Below are positions 15,740-24,815 of a stretch of 64,000 nt of DNA, piece by piece. This stretch comes from Streptomyces sp. GSL17-111 (GTDB lineage Bacteria; Actinomycetota; Actinomycetes; Streptomycetales; Streptomycetaceae). Where the stretch lies: assembly GCF_037911585.1 (NCBI RefSeq), contig NZ_JBAJNS010000001.1, forward strand, positions 5,677,001-5,741,000. The letters run 5' to 3'. The notes beneath the pieces are model-generated. The model had not been told where the DNA came from. It saw only the letters and a list, made by a program, of their open reading frames with translations, and did not search any database. Position numbers and translations under genes: made by a program. Each line of letters starts with the position of its first letter. Position 1 is the stretch's first letter.

Positions 15740-16830
15740 CGCTTCCGAGGATCACCGCGCTGACCGCCCGGCACGTCCGGGTGCCGCTACCGCGCCCGTG
15801 GGGACCGGACGTCCCCGCGAACCACCTGGTCGTGGCCCGGCTCGAACTGGACGACGGCCGCACCGGCACGGGGTTCAGCTGGACGCCACGGGCCGGGGCG
15901 AGCGCCGTGCACGCGCTCCTGATGAGGGACTGCAAGGAGGCGGTGCTGGGGCTGCCCGCCCACCCGGAGACGGTCTGGGACCTGCTGTGGAACCGGCTGC
16001 ACGAGGCGGGCTCCGGCGGCGTCACCACGCTGGCCATGGCCGCGGTGGACACCGCGCTGTGGGACCTGCGCGCCGCCGCCGCCGGGCACGGCCTGGCCGA
16101 CGAGCTGGGCCGTCGCCGGGAGTCGGTGCCCGTCTACGGCAGCGGCATCAACCTGCACTACACGCGGGACGAGCTGGTCGCCCAGGTGGGGCGCTGCGTC
16201 GCGCGCGGCGCGTCGGCGGTGAAGATCAAGGTGGGCCACGCCTCGTGCGCGGTGGACGCCGAGCGGGTCGCGGCCGTCCGGGAGGCCATCGGGCCGGACG
16301 TCCTGCTGATGATCGACGCCAACCAGCGCTGGGATCTGCTCAGGGCCCGCCGCGCGCTGACCGCCCTGGCTCCCCACGACCCGTACTGGATCGAGGAGCC
16401 GCTGCTCGCGGACGACCTGACCGGGCATGTGCGGCTGCGCCGGGAGTGCGGTCTGCCGGTCGCGGTGGGGGAGAACATCCGCACGGTGCACGGCTTCAAG
16501 CAGTGGCTGGACGCCGGCGCCTGCGACGTCGTGCAGCCGAACGTGGCGCGGGTCGGCGGGATCACCCCGTTCCGCAGGATCGCCGAACTGGCGGCGCTCT
16601 ACTCCGTCCCCGTCGTCCCGCACCTGCTGCCGGACGTCTCCGGTCAGCTGGCCTGCGCGCTGCCCCTGCCGACCATGGTCGAGGACGTGGAGGACGCCTC
16701 GTTCGCCGCGCTCGGGCTGCTGCGGGACGACGGCCCCGTGGAGATCACCGGAGCGCGCCTGCGCACCACCGGCCGCCCGGGACTGGGGCTGGACTTCGCC
16801 CTCGACGGGCTGACGGAGGTGGCCCCGTGA
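15736..16830 (+). CDS. Enolase-superfamily lactone cycloisomerase/sugar acid dehydratase
   Basis: A 364-residue protein of the mandelate racemase/muconate lactonising group. It has the KxK acid/base motif (VKIKVG, about residue 163), metal ligands in MIDANQRW, YWIEEPL and AVGEN, and the partner His in VVPHLLPD. In the Agrobacterium-type pathway an enzyme of this fold opens galactaro-1,4-lactone to 5-keto-4-deoxyglucarate, the substrate of the adjacent KdgD-like enzyme, so galactarolactone cycloisomerase is the best guess. An acid-sugar dehydratase such as galactarate dehydratase would also fit. It overlaps both neighbours by four bases. Confidence 0.82.
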   Translation: MTLPRITALTARHVRVPLPRPWGPDVPANHLVVARLELDDGRTGTGFSWTPRAGASAVHALLMRDCKEAVLGLPAHPETVWDLLWNRLHEAGSGGVTTLAMAAVDTALWDLRAAAAGHGLADELGRRRESVPVYGSGINLHYTRDELVAQVGRCVARGASAVKIKVGHASCAVDAERVAAVREAIGPDVLLMIDANQRWDLLRARRALTALAPHDPYWIEEPLLADDLTGHVRLRRECGLPVAVGENIRTVHGFKQWLDAGACDVVQPNVARVGGITPFRRIAELAALYSVPVVPHLLPDVSGQLACALPLPTMVEDVEDASFAALGLLRDDGPVEITGARLRTTGRPGLGLDFALDGLTEVAP

Positions 16831-17987
16831 ACGCGGTGCGCGTGGTGCTGGCCGGCATCCACGGCTTCGGACGCAACTACCTGCCGGTGCTGCGCGACCT
16901 GGCCGCCGAAGGCATCGCCGAGCTCGCCGGCGTGTGTGACCTGCGGCCGGCCTCCCCGGACCAGCTGGCCGGCCTGGGCCGCCCCGGCCAGTCGACCGAC
17001 CTCGCCGAGCTGGTGCGACGGCACGACGCCTCCCTCGCCGTCGTCGCCACCCCTCCGCACACCCACGCGCCCCTGGCGCTGGCCACGATGCGGGCGGGCG
17101 CACACGTCCACCTGGAGAAGCCGCCGGCGGCGTCCTTCACCGCCTACCTCCAGCTGCTCGCGGAGAGCGGGCGGCTGCGCCGGGCGGTGCAGGTCGGCTT
17201 CCAGAGCCTCGGCTCCGATGCGCCGGGCCGGGTGCGCGAGCTGATCGCCTCCGGAGCCGTGGGCCGGGTCCGGGGGATCTCCGCGACGGCCGCCTGGAGC
17301 CGGGACACCGCCTACTACCTGCGCGCCCCGTGGGCCGGGCTGCGGCGCCTCCCCGACGGCACCGACGTGGTCGACGGCGCGCTGACCAATCCCCTCGCCC
17401 ACGCGGTGGCCACGGCCCTCGCGGTGGACGGCGGGGAGATCGTCTCGCTGGAGACCGAGCTCTACCGGGCCTTCGACATCGAGGCGGACGACACCTCCTG
17501 CCTGCGCGCGGTCACCCGGGGCGGGCTCGCGGACGGCGCCCCGCTGCTGGTCGCGGTGACGCTCGCGGCACCGGAGCAGACCCCACCCGTCATCACGGTG
17601 ACCGGTGAGCGGGGGCGGATCAGCTACTGGTACACCGAGGACCGGGTGCGGCTGGAAGCCGCCGGCCGGCCACCCGTCGAGAGCGTCGAGCACCGGACGG
17701 TGCTGCTGCGCCACCTCGTCGAGCAGCTGCACGCCCACGGCCCGGAGGACCCGCCGCGGGCGCTGGTCCCCCTGACCTCGGTCCGCTCCTTCATGCAGGT
17801 GCTGGAGGCCGTCCGTGCCGCCGCGCCGCCCGTGCCGCTGGTCGCCGCGCGGGACCTGCCCGCTCAGGGCGGAGCGCGGCGTCGGGTGCTGCCCGGAATC
17901 ACCGAACTCATCACCACCGCCGCGGAACGCGGAGCGCTCTTCTCGGAGCTGCCGCGGTTCTCCACGGTCGCCGGGAGGAATCCATGA
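16827..17987 (+). CDS. Gfo/Idh/MocA family oxidoreductase
   Basis: A 386-residue NAD(P)-dependent oxidoreductase. The Rossmann motif GIHGFGRNYLP lies at residues 8-18 and the family's EKP motif in HLEKPPAAS near residue 96. The C-terminal half is the substrate-binding alpha/beta domain. The GTG start overlaps the preceding TGA (GTGA) and the stop overlaps the next ATG. It is the fourth gene of the uronate operon and could act on a side substrate such as a galacturonide or a lactone; the reaction cannot be told from sequence. Confidence 0.88.
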   Translation: MNAVRVVLAGIHGFGRNYLPVLRDLAAEGIAELAGVCDLRPASPDQLAGLGRPGQSTDLAELVRRHDASLAVVATPPHTHAPLALATMRAGAHVHLEKPPAASFTAYLQLLAESGRLRRAVQVGFQSLGSDAPGRVRELIASGAVGRVRGISATAAWSRDTAYYLRAPWAGLRRLPDGTDVVDGALTNPLAHAVATALAVDGGEIVSLETELYRAFDIEADDTSCLRAVTRGGLADGAPLLVAVTLAAPEQTPPVITVTGERGRISYWYTEDRVRLEAAGRPPVESVEHRTVLLRHLVEQLHAHGPEDPPRALVPLTSVRSFMQVLEAVRAAAPPVPLVAARDLPAQGGARRRVLPGITELITTAAERGALFSELPRFSTVAGRNP

Positions 17988-18976
17988 CGCACGCCGACGT
18001 GCATCCTCATCAGACCGCCCCACCCGGGGCGCGGCCCGCACCCGTGGCTCCGGGCCCCGGTGCGGACGTCGTGCGGGCCGACCGCGCCCGCCGCAGGAGG
18101 CGGCGCAAGGAAGCGCTGACGGCCTACCTGTTCCTGGCGCCCTGGTTCGTGGGTCTGGTGCTGATCACCGCCGGGCCGCTGCTCGGCTCGCTGTACCTGT
18201 CGTTCACCGACTACAGCCCACTCGGCGGCGCGAACTGGGTGGGGGTGGACAACTACACCCGGATGTTCGACGATCCGCGTTTCACCAAGGCCCTGACCAA
18301 CACGGCGGTCTACGTCTTCGTCTCGGTGCCGCTCCAGCTCGCCTTCGCCCTGGCCCTGGCCCTGCTCCTGGACCGGGGCGTGCGCGGACTGTCGATCTAC
18401 CGCTCCGTCTACTACCTGCCCTCCCTGCTCGGCAGCAGCGTCGCCATCGCCATCCTGTGGCGGAAGGTCTTCGGCGCGGACGGCCTCTTCAACGAGTTCC
18501 TGTCTGTCTTCGGGGCGGACGGCCGCAGCTGGGTGGCCGACCCCTCCACCGCGCTGGGCACCCTCATCGTGCTGAACGTCTGGACGTTCGGTTCGCCGAT
18601 GGTCATCTTCCTCGCCGGACTGCGCCAGATCCCGCCCAGCTACTACGAGGCGGCGAGCATCGACGGGGCGGGGAAGCTTCGGAAGTTCTTCTCCATCACG
18701 CTTCCGCTGCTGACCCCGATCATCTTCTTCAACCTGGTCCTGCAGCTCATCAACGCCTTCCAGTCCTTCACCCAGGCCTATGTCGTGAGCGGGGGAAACG
18801 GAAGTCCGGCGGACTCGACGCTCTTCTACACGATGTACGTGTACATCAAGGGATTCACCTCCTTCGAGATGGGATACGCCTCGGCGATGGCGTGGTTCCT
18901 CGTCGTCATCATCGCCGCTCTGACCGGTATCAACTTCATCGTGTCGAAGTATTGGGTGTTCTACGGTGACAAGTGA
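17984..18976 (+). CDS. Sugar ABC transporter permease, MalF type
   Basis: A 330-residue membrane protein with a 45-residue hydrophilic N-terminus and about six helices. The EAA loop is YYEAASIDGAGKLRKFFSIT near residue 223, followed by LPLLTPIIFF. It is coupled to the preceding oxidoreductase (ATGA) and overlaps the partner permease by 11 bases. With the second permease and the lipoprotein binding protein it forms a CUT1 importer, likely for galacturonate, oligogalacturonides or a related glycoside, judging by the enzymes encoded with it. No ATPase gene is present. Confidence 0.9.
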   Translation: MTHADVHPHQTAPPGARPAPVAPGPGADVVRADRARRRRRRKEALTAYLFLAPWFVGLVLITAGPLLGSLYLSFTDYSPLGGANWVGVDNYTRMFDDPRFTKALTNTAVYVFVSVPLQLAFALALALLLDRGVRGLSIYRSVYYLPSLLGSSVAIAILWRKVFGADGLFNEFLSVFGADGRSWVADPSTALGTLIVLNVWTFGSPMVIFLAGLRQIPPSYYEAASIDGAGKLRKFFSITLPLLTPIIFFNLVLQLINAFQSFTQAYVVSGGNGSPADSTLFYTMYVYIKGFTSFEMGYASAMAWFLVVIIAALTGINFIVSKYWVFYGDK

Positions 18977-19856
18977 GAAGAACCGAACCTCGGACCTGAA
19001 CGACACGCTCCTGGCCAGGACGCTGCTCGCCGTGCGCGGGAAGAAGCTGTTCACCCATGCGGCACTCATCCTGTTCGGGCTGGCGATGCTGTATCCGCTG
19101 CTGTGGATGATCTCCAGCGCCCTGAAGCCGGAGGAGGTCATCTTCCGTGAACAGGGCCTGATCCCCACGTCCTTCACGCTGGAGAACTTCAGCAACGGAT
19201 GGAACGCCATGCGGCATTCCTTCGGCCACTACTTCCTCAACTCCGCGATCATCACCGCCGGCGCCGTGGTGGGGAACCTGTTCGCCTGCTCGCTGGCCGC
19301 CTACGCCTTCGCCCGCCTGGAGTTCCCGCTCAAGCGGTTCTGGTTCGCACTGATGCTGGGCTCCATCATGCTGCCCCTGCACGTGGTGATCGTGCCGCAG
19401 TACATCCTCTTCTCGGAGATCGGCTGGCTGAACACCTTCCTCCCGCTGATCGCGCCCAAGTTCCTCGCGACGGACGCCTTCTTCATCTTCCTCATGGTGC
19501 AGTTCATCCGCACCCTGCCCCGGGACCTGGACGAAGCCGCCCTGATCGACGGTGCCGGGCACTGGCGGGTCTTCAGCCGGATCATCATTCCGCTGTCGAT
19601 GCCGGCACTCGCCACCACCGCGATCTTCACGTTCATCTGGACCTGGAACGACTTCCTGAGCCAGTTGATCTTCCTCACCGATCCCGACATGCACACCGTG
19701 CCGATCGCGCTGCGGCACTTCCTGGACTCCACCGGGGAGTCCTCCTGGGGACCGATGTTCGCGATGTCGGTCCTCTCGCTCGGGCCCATCTTCGGCTTCT
19801 TCCTCGCGGGCCAGAAATACCTGGTCCGAGGCATCGCCACCTCGGGCCTCAAGTAA
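18966..19856 (+). CDS. Sugar ABC transporter permease, MalG type
   Basis: A 296-residue permease with six predicted helices. The EAA loop reads DEAALIDGAGHWRVFSRIIIP around residues 188-208 and is followed by FTFIWTWNDF, the MalG signature. GTG is the only start that keeps the basic N-terminus; it overlaps the end of the MalF-type gene by 11 bases. An 87-base gap with a good ribosome site separates it from the binding-protein gene. Part of the uronate-operon importer. Confidence 0.9.
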   Translation: MTSEKNRTSDLNDTLLARTLLAVRGKKLFTHAALILFGLAMLYPLLWMISSALKPEEVIFREQGLIPTSFTLENFSNGWNAMRHSFGHYFLNSAIITAGAVVGNLFACSLAAYAFARLEFPLKRFWFALMLGSIMLPLHVVIVPQYILFSEIGWLNTFLPLIAPKFLATDAFFIFLMVQFIRTLPRDLDEAALIDGAGHWRVFSRIIIPLSMPALATTAIFTFIWTWNDFLSQLIFLTDPDMHTVPIALRHFLDSTGESSWGPMFAMSVLSLGPIFGFFLAGQKYLVRGIATSGLK

Positions 19857-19943
19857 CACCTCGGGCGGCCGCGACATGGCGCACCGCCGCACCACCGAAA
19901 AACACCGCCGTCACGGGCGGGAAAGAGCTCAAAGGAGATTTCC

Positions 19944-21221
19944 GTGTCCTTCCGCAGACAGAAGACCTGGCCGGTTCTGCTCATGGCCGGCGCCCTCACC
20001 CTGACCGCCGCCTGCTCCGGGGGTGACGGCGGCTCCGGCTCGGGCGACGGGCCGGTGACCATCGAGTTCCGCTGGTGGGGCTCGGACGAGCGGCACGAGC
20101 TCACCCAGAAGGCCGTCGACGCCTTCGAGGCCGAGCACGAGGACATCAAGGTCAAGGTGCAGACCTTCGAGTGGGCCTCCTACTACGACCAGCTGACCAC
20201 CACCATGGCCTCCGGTGACGCCCCCGACGTCTTCGCCGTGGAGATCCGCAGACTGGGCGAGCTGGGCCGGGCCGGGCAGCTCGCCGACATGGGGGAGCTG
20301 GTGGACACCGGCGACCTCAACGCCGAACTGCTGAACTCCGGTGAGGTCGACGGCGTGCTGCGGGCCGTGCCGACCGGTGCCAACACCTTCTCCGTGATGG
20401 TCAACACCGCGATCCTGGCCGACGCCGGCGTCGAGTTGCCGGACGACTCCACCTGGACCTGGGACGACTACCACGCGCTGGCCGCGGAGATCAGCGAGAA
20501 GACCGGCAGCGACGTGTACGGCACCCAGATCAACTTCAACGACGCCTACCTGCGGATGTTCGCCGCACAGCGCGGGGAGGAGTTCTACGAGGACGCCGCG
20601 CTCGGTGTGTCCGCCGAGACGGTGGCCGACTGGTACCAGACGCACCTGGACCTGCTGGAGAACGGGGCGCCCTCGGCCGACCTCAGCACCGAGATCGGTT
20701 CGACCGGGGTCGAGCAGTCGCTCATCGCCACCAACACCGGTGCCATGGGCATGTGGTGGAGCAACCAGCTCGGCGTCCTCACCAGCAGCTCGGGTGAGGA
20801 GGTCGCCATGCTCCAGATGCCCCGGGAGCCGGGCGCCGACACCAACGGCATGTTCCTCCAGCCGACGATGCACTGGACGGTCAGCGAGCGCAGTGACGCC
20901 AAGGAGGCCGCCGCGGAACTGGTGGACTTCCTGGTCAACGACCCGGAGGCCGCCGCCATCCTGGGCAGCGACCGCGGTCTGCCGATGAACAGCACGGTGC
21001 TCGCCGAGATCCGCGACGAACTGCCCGAGGCCGACCAGGAGTCGCTGGCGTTCATCGAGGAGAACTCCGAGGAACTGACGGCCCCGAAGGTCTACCCCAA
21101 CGGTGCCGGTGAGGTCCCCGCGATGCTCCAGCGCTACGGCGAGGAGGTCATCTTCGGCCGCATGACGCCGCAGGAGGCCGCCGAGGCCTTCATCGACGAG
21201 GCGGGGAGCACCCTCAGCTGA
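19944..21221 (+). CDS. Extracellular sugar-binding lipoprotein of the ABC importer
   Basis: A 425-residue solute-binding protein. It begins with a lipoprotein signal peptide (lipobox LTAAC, Cys at about residue 24) and a Gly/Ser/Asp-rich tether. The mature part has the EFRWWGSDERHELTQKAVDAF opening and FEWASYYDQLTTTMASGDAPDVF typical of CUT1 binding proteins. The GTG start is preceded by AAAGGAGA, stronger than most sites in this operon, in keeping with the excess of binding protein that importers need. It would capture the substrate outside the cell and deliver it to the two upstream permeases. Confidence 0.92.
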   Translation: MSFRRQKTWPVLLMAGALTLTAACSGGDGGSGSGDGPVTIEFRWWGSDERHELTQKAVDAFEAEHEDIKVKVQTFEWASYYDQLTTTMASGDAPDVFAVEIRRLGELGRAGQLADMGELVDTGDLNAELLNSGEVDGVLRAVPTGANTFSVMVNTAILADAGVELPDDSTWTWDDYHALAAEISEKTGSDVYGTQINFNDAYLRMFAAQRGEEFYEDAALGVSAETVADWYQTHLDLLENGAPSADLSTEIGSTGVEQSLIATNTGAMGMWWSNQLGVLTSSSGEEVAMLQMPREPGADTNGMFLQPTMHWTVSERSDAKEAAAELVDFLVNDPEAAAILGSDRGLPMNSTVLAEIRDELPEADQESLAFIEENSEELTAPKVYPNGAGEVPAMLQRYGEEVIFGRMTPQEAAEAFIDEAGSTLS

Positions 21222-21293
21222 GGCCGCCCCGCCGGCCGCACCCGAACCGTCCCCGCTGAACCACCCGCGTCGAACCCTGTGTGAGGACCGTAC

Positions 21294-22637
21294 GTGACAC
21301 GCCGCTATGCCTTCGTCGGACTGGGCCACCGGGCCCAGATGTACGTGGACGCCCTGCTCGGCGACTGGAGCGACACCGGAGCGATCGTCGCGTTCTGCGA
21401 CACCAACCGGACCAGGATGGAGTACTACAACGAGCAGATCGTCCGAGCCGGCGGTGCCGAGGTGCCGGCCTTCGGGCCGGACCGCTTCGGCGAACTGCTG
21501 GAACGGGCCGACACGGTCGTGGTGACCTGCGTCGACTCGGCCCACGCCAGGTACGTGTGCGCCGCCCTGGACGCCGGGCGCGACGTGATCGTGGAGAAGC
21601 CGCTGACCGTGGACGCCGCGAGCTGCGCGGCGATAGCCGCCTCGGCCGAGCGCAGCTCCGGCACCCTGGTGACGACGTTCAACTACCGCTACTCCCCGCG
21701 CAACACGGCGGTGCGCCGGACGCTGGCGGCCGGGGAGATCGGCACGGTCACCTCGGTGCACTTCGAATGGACCCTGGACACCATCCACGGTGCGGACTAC
21801 TTCCGGCGCTGGCACCGAGACGCGTCCCGGTCCGGCGGGCTGCTGGTGCACAAGTCCAGCCACCACTTCGACCTGGTGAACTGGTGGCTGGGGGCCCACG
21901 CCGAGCTGGTGTTCGCCCAGTCGGCGCTCCGCTTCTACGGAGCGGCGAACGCCCCCGGCGACCGCCCGGAGCGCGGTCACGGGGCCCCTCAGCTCGGCAC
22001 GGACCCGTTCCTGCTCGACCTCACCAGCGATCCGCGGCTGGCCCGGCTCTATCTGGACGCGGAGCGCGAGGACGGCTACCTGCGGGACCGGGACGTCTTC
22101 GCCGAGGGCGTCTCCATCCAGGACAACATGGCGGTGCTGGCCCGGTACGACAGCGGCGCCCTGCTGACGTACTCCCTCAACGCGCACGCCCCGCACGAGG
22201 GCTACCGGGTCTCGTTCAACGGAACCAGGGGCCGCCTGGAGCTGGAGGTGTGCGAGCGGGTGTGGACCCCGCCGCACGCCGCCATCGACGCGTCGGCGGC
22301 CGGAAAGGAGCACACCCCCGGCGCGTGGGAACGGCTGACGCTGCACCGGCACTGGGAACAGGCCGAGGAGGTACCGATCGAGGGCGGCGCCGGAGCGCAC
22401 GGCGGCGGCGACCGGCTCCTCCTGGACGACGTGTTCCGGGGCCCCGGACAGGACCCGCTGGCCCGGCAGGCCGGGTACCGGGCCGGTATCCGCAGTGTGC
22501 TGATCGGAGTGGCCGCCAACCGCTCCGCCCGCACCGGGCAGCCGGTGCGGCTGCTGGACGGCGGGACCGCTCTCGCCGAGGACGGTCCGGCCGACGCGAC
22601 GGCACCCGCGCGCCCGGGGGAAGGCGGCGGGGCGTGA
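21294..22637 (+). CDS. Gfo/Idh/MocA family oxidoreductase
   Basis: A 447-residue oxidoreductase, longer than the usual 330-390. Rossmann motif GLGHRAQMY at residues 9-17, the IVEKPLTVD motif near residue 100, and KSSHHFDLVNWWLG near 190, which carries the paired His/Asp residues seen in many glycoside- and inositol-oxidising members. The extra length lies in the C-terminal region, ending in an Ala/Asp/Gly-rich tail. It overlaps the downstream DUF6807 gene by four bases (GTGA). The Gfo/Idh plus DUF6807 combination recurs in carbohydrate clusters, but I know of no proven reaction. Confidence 0.87.
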   Translation: MTRRYAFVGLGHRAQMYVDALLGDWSDTGAIVAFCDTNRTRMEYYNEQIVRAGGAEVPAFGPDRFGELLERADTVVVTCVDSAHARYVCAALDAGRDVIVEKPLTVDAASCAAIAASAERSSGTLVTTFNYRYSPRNTAVRRTLAAGEIGTVTSVHFEWTLDTIHGADYFRRWHRDASRSGGLLVHKSSHHFDLVNWWLGAHAELVFAQSALRFYGAANAPGDRPERGHGAPQLGTDPFLLDLTSDPRLARLYLDAEREDGYLRDRDVFAEGVSIQDNMAVLARYDSGALLTYSLNAHAPHEGYRVSFNGTRGRLELEVCERVWTPPHAAIDASAAGKEHTPGAWERLTLHRHWEQAEEVPIEGGAGAHGGGDRLLLDDVFRGPGQDPLARQAGYRAGIRSVLIGVAANRSARTGQPVRLLDGGTALAEDGPADATAPARPGEGGGA

Positions 22638-23566
22638 ACGACACCGACCGACCGCTGCGCCTGGTCCATCACGTGGGGGAGCGCGTCGACCTCCGCCTGG
22701 GCGAGCTGAGACTCCTGAGCCTGGTCTACCGCCCGGAGGCGGCCTGGGAGGCGCCGAAGCCCTACCTCCACCCCCTCACCACGCTGGCGGGCGGCGTGGT
22801 CACGGGATACCGGCCGCACGACCACCGCTGGCACAAGGGGCTCCAGCTGACCGCCTCGCACCTGTCCGGGCAGAACCTCTGGGGCGGCCGCTGCTACGTA
22901 CGCGGCAAGGGCTACCAGCCGCACCCCGAACGGCTGGGCTCGATGACCCACGAGGGCTTCGAGGAACTGTCCGCCGGAAACTCGGAGGCGGTCCTCGCCG
23001 AGCGGCTGGCCTGGCGTCACCACGACGGTACGGCCTGGGCCACCGAGCGCCGGCGGATCAGGGTGCACGACATCCGCCCCCAAGCCGGGTTCTGGGTGCT
23101 GACCTGGTCCTCCGCCGTCACCAACCTCCGTGACGAGCCGCTGCGGTTCGGCAGCCCGACCACCGAGGGCCGCGAGATGGCCGGGTACACCGGTCTCTTC
23201 TGGCGCGGCCCGCGCGCCTTCCGGGACGGGCGCGTGCTCGGCCCGCACGGCGAGGGTCAGGAGCTGATGGGCACCCAGGCACCCTGGCTGGCCTACGGCG
23301 GGGAGTTCGACGAGATGGACGGGCACGCGACGCTCGTCATCGCGCACGCTCCCGAGAACGACCACTCCGGTGAGCTGGGCCGGCACCCGGCGCACTGGTT
23401 CGTGCGCAGCGAGCCCTTCGCCGCCATGGCGCCTTCCTGGGCCTTCTTCGAGGAGCTGCTGCTGCCGCCGGGCGCGACGCTGGCCCGGCGCTGGCGCGTG
23501 ATCGTCGCCGACGGCGCCTGGGACCGCGAGCAGATCACCGACCACCTCTCCGGCATCCCCTGGTAG
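22634..23566 (+). CDS. DUF6807 (PmoA-like) family protein
   Basis: A 310-residue soluble protein rich in beta-strands with many conserved His and Trp residues: TGYRPHDHRWHKGLQL near residue 55, HLSGQNLWGGRCYV, and a C-terminal FFEELLLPPGATLARRWRV. This is the family often labelled PmoA, after a misleading link to methane monooxygenase; real function is unknown and a jelly-roll or mutarotase-like sugar-binding fold is likely. It ends the nine-gene operon and is followed at once by a strong terminator. Confidence 0.82.
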   Translation: MNDTDRPLRLVHHVGERVDLRLGELRLLSLVYRPEAAWEAPKPYLHPLTTLAGGVVTGYRPHDHRWHKGLQLTASHLSGQNLWGGRCYVRGKGYQPHPERLGSMTHEGFEELSAGNSEAVLAERLAWRHHDGTAWATERRRIRVHDIRPQAGFWVLTWSSAVTNLRDEPLRFGSPTTEGREMAGYTGLFWRGPRAFRDGRVLGPHGEGQELMGTQAPWLAYGGEFDEMDGHATLVIAHAPENDHSGELGRHPAHWFVRSEPFAAMAPSWAFFEELLLPPGATLARRWRVIVADGAWDREQITDHLSGIPW

Positions 23567-23568
23567 GC

Positions 23569-23607
23569 GGCGGGGGCGCGGCCGGCCGACCCGGCCGCGC
23601 CCCCGCC
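23569..23607 (+). terminator. Terminator of the uronate operon
   Basis: A perfect 17-bp GC stem with a five-base loop starts three bases after the DUF6807 stop codon. It has no T-run, as is common in Streptomyces. It marks the end of the nine-gene rightward transcript. Confidence 0.75.
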
Positions 23608-23679
23608 CGCCGCCGCGCGGCCGGACCCCGCGCCGCAGCCCCGGCCCGTCGCCGTCCGGGGCGGCATCCGTGTGCGGCG

Positions 23680-24153
23680 GCGCTGTCCAGACCATTGCCA
23701 CTGCGAAGCCGAGGTCCTCAAACCGTGCCCGGGGAAGACGCTTCCGTAGAGCCCGCGGAACTGCTCGCGGGAGAGGTAGCGGTCGCTGAGAAGGTGCGCC
23801 AGCCAGGGGCGGCTGTGCCGGATCCGCAGTTGGAACCACGCGTCGCGAAGCCCCACGCGTCGCATCTCTGCGGAAAGGCGCCACAGCGCGGGCCAGGTGC
23901 AGGCCCGGCGTGGCGGCGTCGGCCGCGCATCACACACGTTGTCGACCAGCGCGACGGTGCCACCAGGGCACACCAGGCTCCTCACCCGGTTCAGGCCCGC
24001 GCGGCAGCCCTCCAGGTGGTGCGGCATCGTGTGGCTGTGGAGCAGGTCGAAGCCGCCCCGGCCTCGGGGAACGTAGGTGAAGCGATCCTTCTCTCGTTCC
24101 ACGACCCTCGTCGCTGCCGGGCAGTCGACCGCGGTCTCACTCAGCGCCTGCGG
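23680..24153 (-). pseudogene. SAM methyltransferase remnant, N-terminus lost and frameshifted
   Basis: The minus strand holds the middle and end of a class I methyltransferase: GGFDLLHSHTMPHHLEG, then VCPGGTVALVDNV, then SDRYLSREQFRGLYGSVFPG. The SAM-binding motif I is absent because an in-frame stop (24154-24156) comes directly upstream. Near 23730 the reading shifts: the plausible ending RFEDLGFAVAMVWTAP is in another frame. There is no credible start codon. The gene is dead and probably lost its first third in the same events that left the IS30 remnant beside it. Confidence 0.7.
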
Positions 24154-24299
24154 TCAGCCTGACCCATGTGCCGTCCGAAGACCGCCCGGCGGCCGACCGG
24201 GCGGCATCATCCGCGGCGCGGTCTCCGTCACCGCCCGCCCCGCCGAGGTCGAGGACCGCAAGGTTCCGGCCACGGGGAGGGCGACCTCATGACGGGCGC

Positions 24300-24652
24300 C
24301 CGGCCCTCCGCCGTCGCAACCAGTCGCGCTGCCGGACGGCATCGACTGCGGTGGACGCTCACCCGGGATCGCGGCCGGGAGATCGCCGAGCACCAGGCCA
24401 TCGCCACCGAGACCAGGATGCCGACCTACCTCTGCAAGCCGCGGAGCCGGTGGCAGCACGGCACCGACGAGAACACCGACCGGCTGCTTGGGCAGTACCG
24501 CCCCACGGGCGCCGACCTCCGTACGTTCAGCCAGACCGAGCTGGCCACCATCGCTCACGAACTCAACCGCCGTCCGCGCAAGACCCACGTCCACCGCACT
24601 GGCAGAGGTCTACGCCGACCTTGCGAACAGCACTGATGTGCTGACCGCTTGA
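24300..24652 (+). mobile_element. IS30-family transposase remnant (C-terminal third)
   Basis: The plus strand encodes RWTLTRDRGREIAEHQ, then SRWQHGTDENTDRLLGQYRP, then TELATIAHELNRRPRKT, which are the closing segments of an IS30-type DDE transposase including the last catalytic Glu (DEN). After RPRKT the frame shifts and the rest continues as TALAEVYADLANSTD to a TGA at 24652. The N-terminal DNA-binding part and the first two catalytic Asp residues are missing, and no inverted repeats are apparent. It is an inactive fossil. Confidence 0.75.
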
Positions 24653-24815
24653 GCTCGCCCTCGTGTGCCGACACCGCAACAGGTGGCAGCGGGCGTTGAC
24701 ATCACTGGTGCGTCAATCATGACGATCTTGGTGTTGGTCCTCGGGTGCCGCCCGGTGCAAAGCTGAAGCCTCGCCCTCCCCGGCTATTTGGCGTGTACTG
24801 AGAGGCACTCTTTCA

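Noticed and set aside
19929..22400. An 823-codon minus-strand open frame
   Set aside because: It is antisense to the lipoprotein and oxidoreductase genes, whose motifs and ribosome sites are clear.
24300..24652. An intact IS30 element
   Set aside because: Only the C-terminal third of the transposase remains, with a frameshift and no inverted repeats found.
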